Below are positions 1-7,325 of a stretch of 9,040 bases of DNA, piece by piece. A program made the translations under genes and the position numbers. The stretch covers positions 1 to 9,040 of the forward strand of contig JAFADM010000309.1 of the NCBI GenBank assembly GCA_023424865.1, in the 5' to 3' direction. Every line of letters begins with the position of its first letter. The first letter of the stretch is position 1. This stretch comes from Bacillota bacterium. Its GTDB lineage: Bacteria; Bacillota_A; Clostridia; DSM-8532. The notes below the pieces were generated by a model. It was not told the origin of the DNA. It was given only the letters and a program-made list of their open reading frames with translations, and searched no databases.

Positions 1-53
1 TAAAGCCTCAGAAGAAATTTTCTTACTTCAGATTTATTCATCAATTTACGCAT
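1..53 (-). CDS. N-terminal fragment of an unknown protein, cut by the window edge
   Basis: Seventeen codons are visible, reading MRKLMNKSEVRKFLLRL and still open at base 1. The start at 51-53 is chosen because AGGAG (bases 60-64, minus strand) lies 6 bases before it; another ATG at 55-57 is followed by a stop after three codons. A consensus -10 box lies about 55 bases upstream. The visible residues are basic and amphipathic and match no family I recognise. Same strand as the DUF421 gene, 190 bases downstream of it. It could be a chance short frame, but the combination of start, ribosome binding site and -10 box makes a real gene reasonably likely. Confidence 0.42.
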   Translation of the reverse strand, partial: MRKLMNKSEVRKFLLRL

Positions 54-106
54 CCATCGCTCCTATCAGGTTTCTGTATTATGGCGCATTTAAATGTTTA
101 TTTTTT

Positions 107-135
107 ATTATACTTCAAAACCTCTAAGCGGGCTA
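107..135 (-). promoter_or_regulatory. Candidate promoter for the gene leaving the left edge
   Basis: On the minus strand a perfect TATAAT lies at 107-112. With a 17-base spacer the -35 position (130-135) reads TAGCCC, only 3 of 6 matches to TTGACA. The -10 box is strong and the -35 weak. The region is A+T rich, so a chance match is possible. Confidence 0.35.
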
Positions 136-155
136 TCATTATGAAGTGAATCTTC

Positions 156-167
156 AATTTGCAAATT
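156..167. repeat. Perfect 12-base palindrome AATTTGCAAATT
   Basis: AATTTGCAAATT is its own reverse complement and sits between the end of the DUF421 gene and the candidate promoter of the gene leaving the left edge, about 20 bases upstream of its -35 position. It is a plausible operator for a dimeric regulator, but the A+T-rich context lowers its significance. It lacks the loop and T run of a factor-independent terminator. Confidence 0.3.
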
Positions 168-243
168 ACCTTAATTGAGCGCTGAAGTAAGGTCTATACC
201 CAGGCGGCATAGGTGAGCGCATATACGAATATTTAGAATGGCG

Positions 244-954
244 CTACAGCGTCATATTGTCAAACGGGTTGGGAGCCTGGATTATCTTAGAAATGTAGAT
301 TTTGCCCTCCGTGTTGATATCGGCGTAAAAGACTTCTTCAAAATTCTGTATGCCTGCGCTTCCGAGCTGTTGATAAAGCCACTGTCTATCCACATTAAGC
401 TGTGCAAGATTGCTGTCATGAACCGCGCCGTCCGTTATAAGGGGCACCGACAGGCCTTTCATGGATGGCTTCATATTCATGTCCGAAGGTGTAAGCGGGA
501 GAAACTGGGATTTTTTCAGAAAGCTTATGCTCCCGCTACCCTCCAAAATAGCATACTCCACCTCATTCAGGTCAAAAACCCCTTTCTCTCTCAAAGCCAT
601 ACGAACGTTTTCAACGGAATATTTGACTCTCTCCAGATTCTGCTTGATTAATTCACCCTTTTGAATAATGAGCGTTGGACCAAAGGTTATTTTTTTCGCA
701 ATCTTTTTATTATTTATCAGCAAGCAGCTTACAATATACTGCAAAGCCACCATGACAATCACTGCAAACAGCACGGGAAGATGAGGGATGTCCGGTTCTG
801 AAATATCAGCTCCTACCACGCTTCCGATAACAATGATTGACAAAAAGTCATAGACAGGCAGCTCGCCTATTTTACGACGTCCGGTTTTCAAAATAAGAAG
901 CAGCAGCAACGCCATTGCGGTAACAATGCGAACCGCAACGATCAAATAAACCAT
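244..954 (-). CDS. DUF421 / YetF-family membrane protein
   Basis: Encodes 236 residues, the usual length for YetF/YrbG/YkjA-type proteins. Residues about 4-22 and 60-80 are clear membrane helices, and a third hydrophobic stretch covers about 36-52. The conserved family region GRRKIGELPVYDFLSIIVIG (residues 25-44) lies between the first two. Residues about 86-150 form the cytoplasmic DUF421 domain, with GPTLIIQKGE, LREKGVFDLNEVEYAILEGS and SISFLKK matching the family pattern; the rest is the C-terminal YetF domain. The biochemical function of the family is not established; relatives occur in Bacillus, some linked to spore properties. The start is supported by AAGGAG at 963-968, 8 bases upstream. 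It follows the GH2 gene on the same strand after 132 bases, with no obvious functional link. Family call is firm, role unknown. Confidence 0.93.
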   Translation of the reverse strand: MVYLIVAVRIVTAMALLLLLILKTGRRKIGELPVYDFLSIIVIGSVVGADISEPDIPHLPVLFAVIVMVALQYIVSCLLINNKKIAKKITFGPTLIIQKGELIKQNLERVKYSVENVRMALREKGVFDLNEVEYAILEGSGSISFLKKSQFLPLTPSDMNMKPSMKGLSVPLITDGAVHDSNLAQLNVDRQWLYQQLGSAGIQNFEEVFYADINTEGKIYISKIIQAPNPFDNMTL

Positions 955-1086
955 TCTATCTTCTCCTTGTCTCTTTTCTATCAGTAGTATGAGCCAATGG
1001 AGAAGGATTTATAAAGGCTTGCCGTTCTACATAATATCCTGCACTGTTCATGTCACGTTTTAAAACATAAGACAGCTTTGGCAAAA

Positions 1087-4000
1087 TTACGCCATGAACT
1101 GGAACCAGGCTAAATCCAGATTGCATCCCGGCAGAAAATTAATGGACAGGGTGTTTTTACCTGCTATCTTTGTGCTCAGAGGAAAAACCCCATGGGTATA
1201 AGCCTCTGAACGGCTGACAGAAACCATAACCGTCTGCTTTTCCGTTTCGCCTGTAAAGGCAAGCTGCACGGCGTTCTTTTCAAGATGAGAGCGCCAGCAC
1301 AGGGCAATGCGTGCCGCGCCGCCGCTTCCGAAGTCCATATTCTTATAGGTAAGGGAGACATTGTTCCCTATATTCTCCACCGTACTTCCAACTACGGTAA
1401 AGGAATCCCCATAGATGCCGTCATTTTCTGCAGCATCCAGTTTTTGAAATGCTTTCTCATACTTTTTAAAGCAGAAGCCCTTAATATGTACCTTTTTCCG
1501 GAAAACAAGGCACAGGTTAACAATCCCTTTTAACCTTCGCGGCAGCTTATAGGTCACCTCTTGATAGGTGTTCCAGATGGAGCCTTTATCATAGGGAAGA
1601 GTACCAATAAGCTGCCCTCCCCCCAGAGGCATGCCTTCCCATATTTCAAAGGCAAAGGGCTCCCTTTCGAGGGGGAAAAGGAGCAGGGTTATTTCATCGG
1701 AGCCATAATCGCCAAAATCCAGATCCTTAAAGCCCACATGACTCTCCCCTGTTCTAAGGGTTGCCACGCCTCTCTCATTTCCGTTGGTAAGCTCCACGTT
1801 GCTGTAATTATAAAGTCCTCCGGCAACGAAATGGTAAGGGTCCAGAAAGGGCTTCCCGAATCCTTCAATATCAAAGGAAATCAATGAGATAAAGGCCAAA
1901 TGTTCTCTGCCGTTTCGTGGTGCGCAGCGAATGTAAACCTCTCCGTCACCCCTGGGTACAAGGGTGGCGCTCATGCTGTCCCCGTCAACAGTTAAGGTAC
2001 CCAGCGGGCTGTCTATGCCGGCTGCATCTGACAAACGCCAGTAGAGATTCCGGTAGGTCGCATTAGGTGGGTAAATTTGGGCTTTAATGGTGTAATCCCT
2101 TACAGTCAGCTCAATTTTCCGTATAGGAATATCCTTATCATCCAGTACCGCCTCAATCCTGGGAGTCTTGCCTTCCTCACGCCGTACAACGGCTAAAAGC
2201 TTGCCGCTAAAGAGCCTGCGGTTATCGGACCTGTACTGATCATAATCCGTGGCATCCCCGTTATCCAAACCCAAAAGCACACCGTCACTTACCTTTACAT
2301 GAACCCGGCAATTGGCGTTTTCAACCGCGTTGCCCTGGCGGTCCAGTGCCGTAATGGTCACAAAATCCAATTCACCGAAGGTTTCCCTGTCAAGCCGCAG
2401 GGAAACCGCATCTTCAAAGGAGGCTCTGACCGCTTCAGCCAGAATTCTTCCCTCCGGGTCGTATGCCACGGCACGGAGCCTGCCTGGCTTGTAGGGAACG
2501 CGGAAATCGGCGATATAGTAATCTCCCAGCTTCACCGTCCCCAAGCTTTCATCATCTAAAAAAAGCTCTATTCCGGGAGCGTTGGAGCACACCCGGACGT
2601 CAATGCTTTGGCCCGGAGAGAAATCCCAATAGGGAAAAATATGAATCATGGGTTCCTTTTCCCATTCAGTCCAGCCTGCCTGGAAAACATAATAGGAATC
2701 CTTAGGGAACCCTGCGGTGTCAACCTGGCCCAAGTAGGAGTTCTTTGTATGGTAGGGTGTGGGCTCCCCAATATAGTCCTGCCCTGCCCACACAAACTGC
2801 CCCAGTGAAAAGGGGATATCCCGGTCGGTGCGTATGCAGGCTTCCACACTTTTTGCGCCCCAGCTTGTGGAGCTGTTGCCCAGTGATGAGCATTGAAGAT
2901 CATCGTCGGCCAGTATGGATTTACTTAGCGGAAAATGATAAATACCTCTGCTTTGTACGGTGGAGCAGGTCTCGCTTCCGTAAATAATCCAATCAGGGTG
3001 AGCGGCATGGTGGGCTTCATACAGAGACTCAGCATAGTTATAGCCCATGAGTTTAATAATATCGGCACACTTCTGGGTGTTTTCCCAGGGCATGTAATTG
3101 GAGCAAAGGGTTGCCGGCGCATGCCCTTTCGGGTCATGCATCTTTACAAGGTCCATAAGATACCGAAGGGTTTTGGCCCCCTCTTGTGCGTCGATATGGG
3201 TATCGTGAATTTCATTGCCCACACTCCACATAATAACGGAAGGATGATTTCTGTCTCTTCGGATCCAGGAGGCCGCATCCTTTTCAATCCAATCATCAAA
3301 GAAGCGGGCATAATCATAGGGGTTCTTGGCATTACGCCACATATCAAGGATTTCGGACACAACCAGAAAACCCATTTCATCTGCCAGCTCCATAAAAATC
3401 TTGGCCGGTGGATTATGGGATACGCGAAGAGCGTTAACACCCATGCCACGCATTAAAGTGAGCTGGCGCCGGATAGCATCAGGATGAGCGGCGGCTCCCA
3501 ATAAGCCCAAATCATGGTGAAGGCACACGCCCTTAAGCTTTAAAGGACGTCCGTTTAAAAAGAAGCCTTTATCGGTTGTAAAGGATAGGGTACGAAAACC
3601 AAAGCGGGTATCCTCCGTATCCGTTACTTCCCCATCCACCAAAAGCTCGGAACGAAGGGTATAAAGACGGGGATTTTCCACATCCCAGGCTTCTATTTCA
3701 CCCTGACTGTCTAAAAGGGTATGACGAACCTCATAGGCACGGCCGAGGGTTTCCACCTCGGCATCCACCTGGTAATGCCAGCCGTCGTCTCTCTTTTCCG
3801 TTGACAGATAAATGCCGTCAGAAACAAAATGGCAAGCATTTTTAACCTTAAGAAAGACATCCCTGTAAATGCCCGCTCCGGTGTACCAGCGGCCGCTGGG
3901 AGCCTTGTAATCCACCTTCAGAAGAAGGGTATTCCTGCCATCATTGTGAATATAATCGGTAATATCAAGCTCAAATGCCGTATAGCCGTATTTCCACTGC

Positions 4001-4236
4001 CCCGCTTCCCTGTCGTTTACAAAGAGGGTGCTGTCCATGTAGACCCCGTCAAAGCGCAGAAAAAGCCTTTGTCCTTCTTTAAGGAAGGCCGTATCCAGCT
4101 CCCTTTTATACCAGCCCAAACCGCTCTCATAAAGCCCGCGGGTATCCTTGATGAGCCAGTCATGGGGTAATTCCACTGGTACAAAAGCTTTAGGTTCGCC
4201 TTTCGCAAACTGCCAACCGTCATTGAAACGTATCAT
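1087..4236 (-). CDS. Glycoside hydrolase family 2 enzyme (beta-galactosidase-like) with DUF4982 and C-terminal accessory modules
   Basis: Encodes 1049 residues from the ATG at 4234-4236, chosen because AAAGGGG lies 9 bases upstream and the protein then begins MIRFNDGWQFAKG as usual for the family; a TTG 12 codons earlier has no spaced ribosome binding site. Domains by approximate residue: sugar-binding jelly roll 1-135, immunoglobulin-like sandwich 138-225, catalytic TIM barrel 226-520, DUF4982 530-600, GH2 domain 5 605-715, a further Ig-like module 715-795, then two jelly-roll-like modules at 800-925 and 935-1049. The acid/base is Glu342 in SVGNEIHD and the nucleophile Glu422 in YGSETCS, followed by the SRGIYHFP motif typical of DUF4982-bearing GH2 enzymes. 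It should be a retaining exo-glycosidase; beta-galactoside is the default substrate, but the sequence does not settle this. No signal peptide or anchor is seen, so it is probably cytoplasmic. The sandwich domain looks short, with only about three residues between LLDSQGE and WDVENPRLY. Confidence 0.94.
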   Translation of the reverse strand: MIRFNDGWQFAKGEPKAFVPVELPHDWLIKDTRGLYESGLGWYKRELDTAFLKEGQRLFLRFDGVYMDSTLFVNDREAGQWKYGYTAFELDITDYIHNDGRNTLLLKVDYKAPSGRWYTGAGIYRDVFLKVKNACHFVSDGIYLSTEKRDDGWHYQVDAEVETLGRAYEVRHTLLDSQGEIEAWDVENPRLYTLRSELLVDGEVTDTEDTRFGFRTLSFTTDKGFFLNGRPLKLKGVCLHHDLGLLGAAAHPDAIRRQLTLMRGMGVNALRVSHNPPAKIFMELADEMGFLVVSEILDMWRNAKNPYDYARFFDDWIEKDAASWIRRDRNHPSVIMWSVGNEIHDTHIDAQEGAKTLRYLMDLVKMHDPKGHAPATLCSNYMPWENTQKCADIIKLMGYNYAESLYEAHHAAHPDWIIYGSETCSTVQSRGIYHFPLSKSILADDDLQCSSLGNSSTSWGAKSVEACIRTDRDIPFSLGQFVWAGQDYIGEPTPYHTKNSYLGQVDTAGFPKDSYYVFQAGWTEWEKEPMIHIFPYWDFSPGQSIDVRVCSNAPGIELFLDDESLGTVKLGDYYIADFRVPYKPGRLRAVAYDPEGRILAEAVRASFEDAVSLRLDRETFGELDFVTITALDRQGNAVENANCRVHVKVSDGVLLGLDNGDATDYDQYRSDNRRLFSGKLLAVVRREEGKTPRIEAVLDDKDIPIRKIELTVRDYTIKAQIYPPNATYRNLYWRLSDAAGIDSPLGTLTVDGDSMSATLVPRGDGEVYIRCAPRNGREHLAFISLISFDIEGFGKPFLDPYHFVAGGLYNYSNVELTNGNERGVATLRTGESHVGFKDLDFGDYGSDEITLLLFPLEREPFAFEIWEGMPLGGGQLIGTLPYDKGSIWNTYQEVTYKLPRRLKGIVNLCLVFRKKVHIKGFCFKKYEKAFQKLDAAENDGIYGDSFTVVGSTVENIGNNVSLTYKNMDFGSGGAARIALCWRSHLEKNAVQLAFTGETEKQTVMVSVSRSEAYTHGVFPLSTKIAGKNTLSINFLPGCNLDLAWFQFMA

Positions 4237-4245
4237 TTCATTATT

Positions 4246-4252
4246 CCCCTTT
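4246..4252 (-). promoter_or_regulatory. Ribosome binding site that fixes the GH2 start
   Basis: AAAGGGG on the minus strand lies 9 bases before the ATG at 4234-4236. The longer frame from a TTG at 4270-4272 has its only purine run directly adjoining the start codon, with no usable spacing, so the shorter protein is preferred. Confidence 0.75.
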
Positions 4253-4647
4253 ATGTACTGAAGCGCCTGCAACCCCTTGTGGACACAGGCAGCCCTGTTG
4301 TTTGTCAGGTGTTAAATCCGGCAATCTAGCGGTGTATCCATAGGATGCGGGTGCTTTGCAGACTCTTTAGAGTGGGGGTAAATCGGGAAAAGGTACCTTG
4401 AGGATACTGGGGTCCATGAGGAATGCTTATACATACAAAGCTTTATTGATACCTGTTATTTCTGCATTCATGGGTTCCATTGATTTCCTGGGTGATACTT
4501 ATGTGATATGAGAAAAATTCTTTTGTCATTTTATTAAATACCAGGAGCCCTTTTCTGGATCATAATATACTTAAGTGGACAAAACAAGTAATAATTAACA
4601 TGTCATTACCTCATTACCTCTTTTTTCTGGCTGCTCTGTTTTGATTG

Positions 4648-4656
4648 TGATATGCT
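4648..4656 (+). promoter_or_regulatory. Possible extended -10 promoter element for the GNAT gene
   Basis: TGATATGCT fits the extended -10 form TGnTATNNT and lies about 42 bases before the GNAT start. The matching -35 position (4628-4633, TGGCTG) is poor, as is common for extended -10 promoters. This is a motif match only. Confidence 0.28.
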
Positions 4657-4697
4657 TTTACTGAATCCTTTACAAAGAATGCTTTTGGAGGACAGGC

Positions 4698-5228
4698 ATG
4701 AGAACCTTTTTTATGTCAACGGTACGTATCGGCTTTTCACAGTGGACCAGGGAGGATTTATCTCTGGCCGGACAGCTGTGGGGCGACCCGGAGGTGACAC
4801 GTTACCTGTGTGCAAGCGGTAGCTTTACCGGCAATGAAATAAATGAACGGCTGATAAAGGAAATACATAATCAGAAGGAGTACGGTGTCCAGTACTGGCC
4901 CTTTTTTGCACTTAATGAGGGTCAGCTCATAGGATGCTGCGGCCTGCGGCCTTTTCAGGCTGAAGAAAAAATCTACGAGCTGGGCTTTCATCTTCGTAAA
5001 GAATTCTGGGGAAAAGGTTATGCTTCCGAAGCAGCGGACCGTGTGATCCGGTATTTTTTTGAGAATATTGAGGACTACAAGCTGATTGCAGGCCATCACC
5101 CTCACAATACCGCATCTCAAAAGCTTCTGACACGACTGGGCTTTGAATCCATAGGCGAACGCTTTTATGAACCCACCGGACTTTATCACCCTGCCTATGA
5201 AAGATCCGCCAAGGGCATAGGCACTTAA
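4698..5228 (+). CDS. GNAT-family N-acetyltransferase, RimJ/RimL type
   Basis: Encodes 176 residues, the usual length of the Acetyltransf_3 group, which moves the acetyl group of acetyl-CoA to an amine, often a protein N-terminus or a small molecule. The opening has the expected layout: a strand with LSLAGQLWGDPEVTRYL at residues 21-37. Motif A, which binds the CoA pyrophosphate, is at about 93-112, with ELGFHLRKEFWGKGYASEAA containing the Q/R-x-x-G-x-G/A-type turn WGKGYA. Motif B, HPHNTASQKLLTRLGFESIG, is at 134-153, with the conserved Asn-x-x-Ser. GGAGG at 4687-4691 sits 6 bases before the ATG; the next Met, at residue 6, has no site. It is divergent from the GH2 gene and ends inside the WYL regulator's stop codon. 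The acetyl acceptor cannot be inferred from sequence. Confidence 0.92.
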   Translation: MRTFFMSTVRIGFSQWTREDLSLAGQLWGDPEVTRYLCASGSFTGNEINERLIKEIHNQKEYGVQYWPFFALNEGQLIGCCGLRPFQAEEKIYELGFHLRKEFWGKGYASEAADRVIRYFFENIEDYKLIAGHHPHNTASQKLLTRLGFESIGERFYEPTGLYHPAYERSAKGIGT

Positions 5229-6136
5229 AGCTGCTCGTAACGGGCAGCCATGTTTCTGGCAATCTGCTTTACTTCCTCTGCCAGGGTTAGGGGCTCCAAC
5301 ACTTTAACCTTGTCGCCAAAGCTTAGGAGCCAGCTCAAGGTATAGCCCTTATTGGTATAGCCCACCTCCAGGCGCAGCAATCCTTCTTCTGTTTCGGTAA
5401 AGGAGCAAGGCCCATAGGTATCAATCAGCTGGTATTTGACACAAGGCTCAAAAAGGGCTACAAGCTTGAGATGATCCGTAAAGCGTCCGCTGAAATCCCG
5501 TTTTTCCGGGGGTATATCCCTGGGTATGAAGCCGGTCTCGGAAAGCTCCAGGTTCCAAAGCCTGGACAATTTAAAAAGCCGCCAGTCCTGGCGCTCCAGA
5601 CAAAACCCGAACACATACCAGGCCGTCCACTGGAACGCAATAAAATAGGGCTCAATACGCCGCCGACTTTCCCCTTTTTCATAAAAGTAGCTGAAAGTGA
5701 TTAGCCGTTCTTCCTGGATAGCTTTTTTTATCTGCTGGATTTTCTCGGTAAGGCTGCCTTTATAATGAGAAGCAAGATCTATTACCACGCTTTCCTTAAG
5801 GGAAACCACAGCATCCTTGCCAGGAGAAAGCTTTTCCAGCATCCTTTGCACCGCCGTATCTTTCGTTACAGTGCCAAGGCCCTTCATTGCAATAACAAGA
5901 GTGGAAAGCTCGTCCTGGGTGAGCACGCTTTTATCAAGCCGGTAGCCCTCCAAAATGGAGATGCCCCCATTTCCTCCCTGCCTTGTCACAATAGGTATAC
6001 CGGCTTTGCAAAGAGCCTCGATATCCCGGCTGATGGTGCGTCGGCTGACTTCAAATTTTTCTGCCAGCACGGGTGCGCTTATCCGTTCGTTTTTAAGTAA
6101 GACAATAAGGATTCCCATGAGCCGATCCAGCTTCAT
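5225..6136 (-). CDS. HTH and WYL-domain transcriptional regulator, YafY/DeoR-like
   Basis: Encodes 303 residues, typical of the family. Residues about 5-60 form a winged helix-turn-helix (HTH_11) with APVLAEKFEVSRRTISRDIE at 21-40, the recognition-helix signature, then the wing GGNGGISILEGY. A linker leads to the WYL domain at about 135-215, where the name-giving triplet reads Trp-Tyr-Val (173-175) and is followed by RQDWRLFKLSRL, the basic stretch that usually binds ligand or nucleic acid. The WCX C-terminal domain fills about 225-300. Members are cytoplasmic DNA-binding regulators; several WYL proteins respond to nucleic-acid signals, and others control metabolism. AAGGGG at 6145-6150 lies 8 bases before the ATG. 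It may be autoregulated or act on the convergent GNAT gene or the upstream sugar genes; the sequence does not say which. Confidence 0.94.
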   Translation of the reverse strand: MKLDRLMGILIVLLKNERISAPVLAEKFEVSRRTISRDIEALCKAGIPIVTRQGGNGGISILEGYRLDKSVLTQDELSTLVIAMKGLGTVTKDTAVQRMLEKLSPGKDAVVSLKESVVIDLASHYKGSLTEKIQQIKKAIQEERLITFSYFYEKGESRRRIEPYFIAFQWTAWYVFGFCLERQDWRLFKLSRLWNLELSETGFIPRDIPPEKRDFSGRFTDHLKLVALFEPCVKYQLIDTYGPCSFTETEEGLLRLEVGYTNKGYTLSWLLSFGDKVKVLEPLTLAEEVKQIARNMAARYEQL

Positions 6137-6177
6137 ACCCTGTTCCCCTTTTCACCCCGACATTGGTTTATTGTTTT

Positions 6178-6186
6178 ATTTTATCA
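6178..6186 (-). promoter_or_regulatory. Possible extended -10 promoter for the WYL regulator
   Basis: On the minus strand TGATAAAAT combines the TG extension with TAAAAT, 5 of 6 matches to TATAAT, about 41 bases before the regulator's start. No good -35 box is at the expected distance. It would let the regulator be transcribed apart from the oxidoreductase gene 162 bases upstream. Confidence 0.33.
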
Positions 6187-6298
6187 CAGGAACAGGACAT
6201 CTTTGCGTCATGTTTGTTTTGCGCGTTTCATTTTGTTGACAAAGCCGATTAGAGCCGCTAGTCTTGTAGTTAAGCTGCCTGCCGCAATATTAAAAAGG

Positions 6299-7306
6299 CT
6301 ACAGCGATACAGGAGATCCTTTTCTGGCGGATTCCATCTCCGCCAGTGCCAGTTCCACCGAAAGCGCGGCGCTATCAGGAGTTACCACCGACAGGCTGCT
6401 TTCGTTTTGGATGCAGCGGATAAAGTCCCGCATTTCGGCAAGGTAGGCGTTCTCTCCGGCAAGCTCCGGAGTAAACGGCTCTCCGCCTTCCGGATAGGCC
6501 TTCAGCCCGTTCCTTGTCATCTCAAGGGTTCCCTTTTCGAAGCGGACCAGATAGGACGCATCAAAGGGAAAGCCCTGGGCCATGCTCCAGTCGCAGGCTG
6601 AGGATACAAGCCTTCCGTCATAGCTGTAGGTGGTAAGGATGGCATCGTAGCCCGATTTAACATGCAGGGCAACGGAGGAAACCGCCTTGGGCCTTCCAAA
6701 GGCCCACCGGATGAAGTCCACATCATGAACATGCATATCCAGGGCGGCACCGCCGCTTTTTGCCTCATCCATAAGCCAGTTTTTCCAGGACCAAAGGGGA
6801 GTTGAGCTGTAGCGCTTGAATTCAGCCCGCAATACCTGCCCCCAACGGGCATCCTCAATATAGGCCTTTAGCAGACGGTACTCGGGCCAATACCGGAGGC
6901 ACTGGCCAATCATAAGAAGCTTGTTTCGCTCCCCGGCCCGCTCCGCCATAGCCCGGCATTGCTCCAGGGTGCGCGCCATGGGCTTTTCGGAGAATACATG
7001 ACAGCCCTTGTCAAGGGCCATAAGCGCTATTTCACTGTGAATGTCCGTGGGAAGGGCGGTAATGACAAAATCCAGCTCCTCCCTGTCAAGCATTTCCCGG
7101 GCATCGTTGTAAAGCCGGTAGGCGCTTAAATCCACAGGCTCACTATCCTCCGCCACATTGAGCTTAACCTTTTCATAAAATCGGCTTTCCTCTACATCGC
7201 ATAACGCGGTTAGCCTGATTTCAACGCCTTCCCGCTCCAGTTGCGCCGTATTTCGAAGGTGCACCTTTCCAAGGCCTCCCACACCAATTATTCCATATTT
7301 CAACAC
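6299..7306 (-). CDS. Gfo/Idh/MocA-family NAD(P)-dependent oxidoreductase
   Basis: Encodes 335 residues, the usual family length. The Rossmann fold opens with GIIGVGGLGKVH (residues 5-16), giving the dinucleotide-binding G8-x-G10-x-x-G13. The family's catalytic lysine motif is SEKPMAR at 106-112 (Lys108). The C-terminal domain carries GGAALDMHVHDVDFIRWAFG at 185-204, with Asp190 and His194 in the usual active-site positions. Members oxidise or reduce a hydroxyl of a sugar, inositol or related polyol. The start codon is GTG at 7304-7306, supported by a near-perfect AAGGAGGG (7315-7322) 8 bases upstream. Only 19 bases separate it from the stop of the isomerase gene, so the two are almost certainly cotranscribed. 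No clear terminator follows. Substrate is unknown; inositol dehydrogenase is one possibility, but nothing else of an inositol pathway is visible. Confidence 0.94.
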   Translation of the reverse strand: MLKYGIIGVGGLGKVHLRNTAQLEREGVEIRLTALCDVEESRFYEKVKLNVAEDSEPVDLSAYRLYNDAREMLDREELDFVITALPTDIHSEIALMALDKGCHVFSEKPMARTLEQCRAMAERAGERNKLLMIGQCLRYWPEYRLLKAYIEDARWGQVLRAEFKRYSSTPLWSWKNWLMDEAKSGGAALDMHVHDVDFIRWAFGRPKAVSSVALHVKSGYDAILTTYSYDGRLVSSACDWSMAQGFPFDASYLVRFEKGTLEMTRNGLKAYPEGGEPFTPELAGENAYLAEMRDFIRCIQNESSLSVVTPDSAALSVELALAEMESARKGSPVSL

Positions 7307-7314
7307 AGTCGTTT

Positions 7315-7322
7315 CCCTCCTT
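7315..7322 (-). promoter_or_regulatory. Strong ribosome binding site supporting a GTG start
   Basis: AAGGAGGG on the minus strand, 8 bases before the GTG of the oxidoreductase gene and 3 bases after the stop of the isomerase gene. It is the best ribosome binding site in the window and suggests strong, possibly coupled, translation of the second gene. Confidence 0.85.
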
Positions 7323-7325
7323 GTT

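Larger units (their letters stand above)
4237..4697. other. 461-base divergent intergenic region with no convincing gene
   Basis: This gap separates the starts of the divergent GH2 and GNAT genes and should hold both promoters. I found no strong -35/-10 pair for the GH2 gene. Its leader contains a weak GCCTG/CAGGC inverted repeat around 4265-4290. A small palindrome, ACTCT-TT-AGAGT, lies at 4362-4373. A 31-codon hydrophobic frame at 4416-4511 on the plus strand lacks a well-spaced ribosome binding site. The stretch from about 4500 to 4620 is A+T rich. No tRNA, riboswitch or mobile-element end was recognised. Confidence 0.6.

Noticed and set aside
1057..1066. Palindrome GTTTTAAAAC after the GH2 gene
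   Set aside because: It is short, A+T rich and lacks a loop and a T tract, so it supports neither a terminator nor an operator call.
2935..3456. Plus-strand 173-codon open frame inside the GH2 gene
   Set aside because: It is antisense to the catalytic barrel, has no recognisable domain and arises from the codon bias of the real gene. The same applies to the other long antisense frames at 5765-6100, 6203-6601 and 7662-8177.
4224..4240. Catabolite-repression (cre) site resemblance near the GH2 start, TGAAACGTATCATTTC
   Set aside because: The CG falls one base out of register with the cre consensus, so the match fails at its most conserved positions.
4270..4272. TTG start giving a 1061-residue GH2 protein
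   Set aside because: The purine run AAGGGG directly abuts the TTG, leaving no spacing, whereas the ATG at 4234-4236 has a well-spaced site and gives the normal family N-terminus.
4416..4511. Small plus-strand frame encoding a 31-residue hydrophobic peptide starting MRNAYTYKALL
   Set aside because: The nearest purine run, GGGG, is only 3 bases before the ATG, and an upstream TTG start is no better. No family was recognised and the length is within chance for this gap.
6240..6301. Possible terminator after the oxidoreductase gene, because the minus strand has a T run right after the stop
   Set aside because: No stable G+C-rich stem precedes the T run. Only 3-4 base-pair stems can be drawn.
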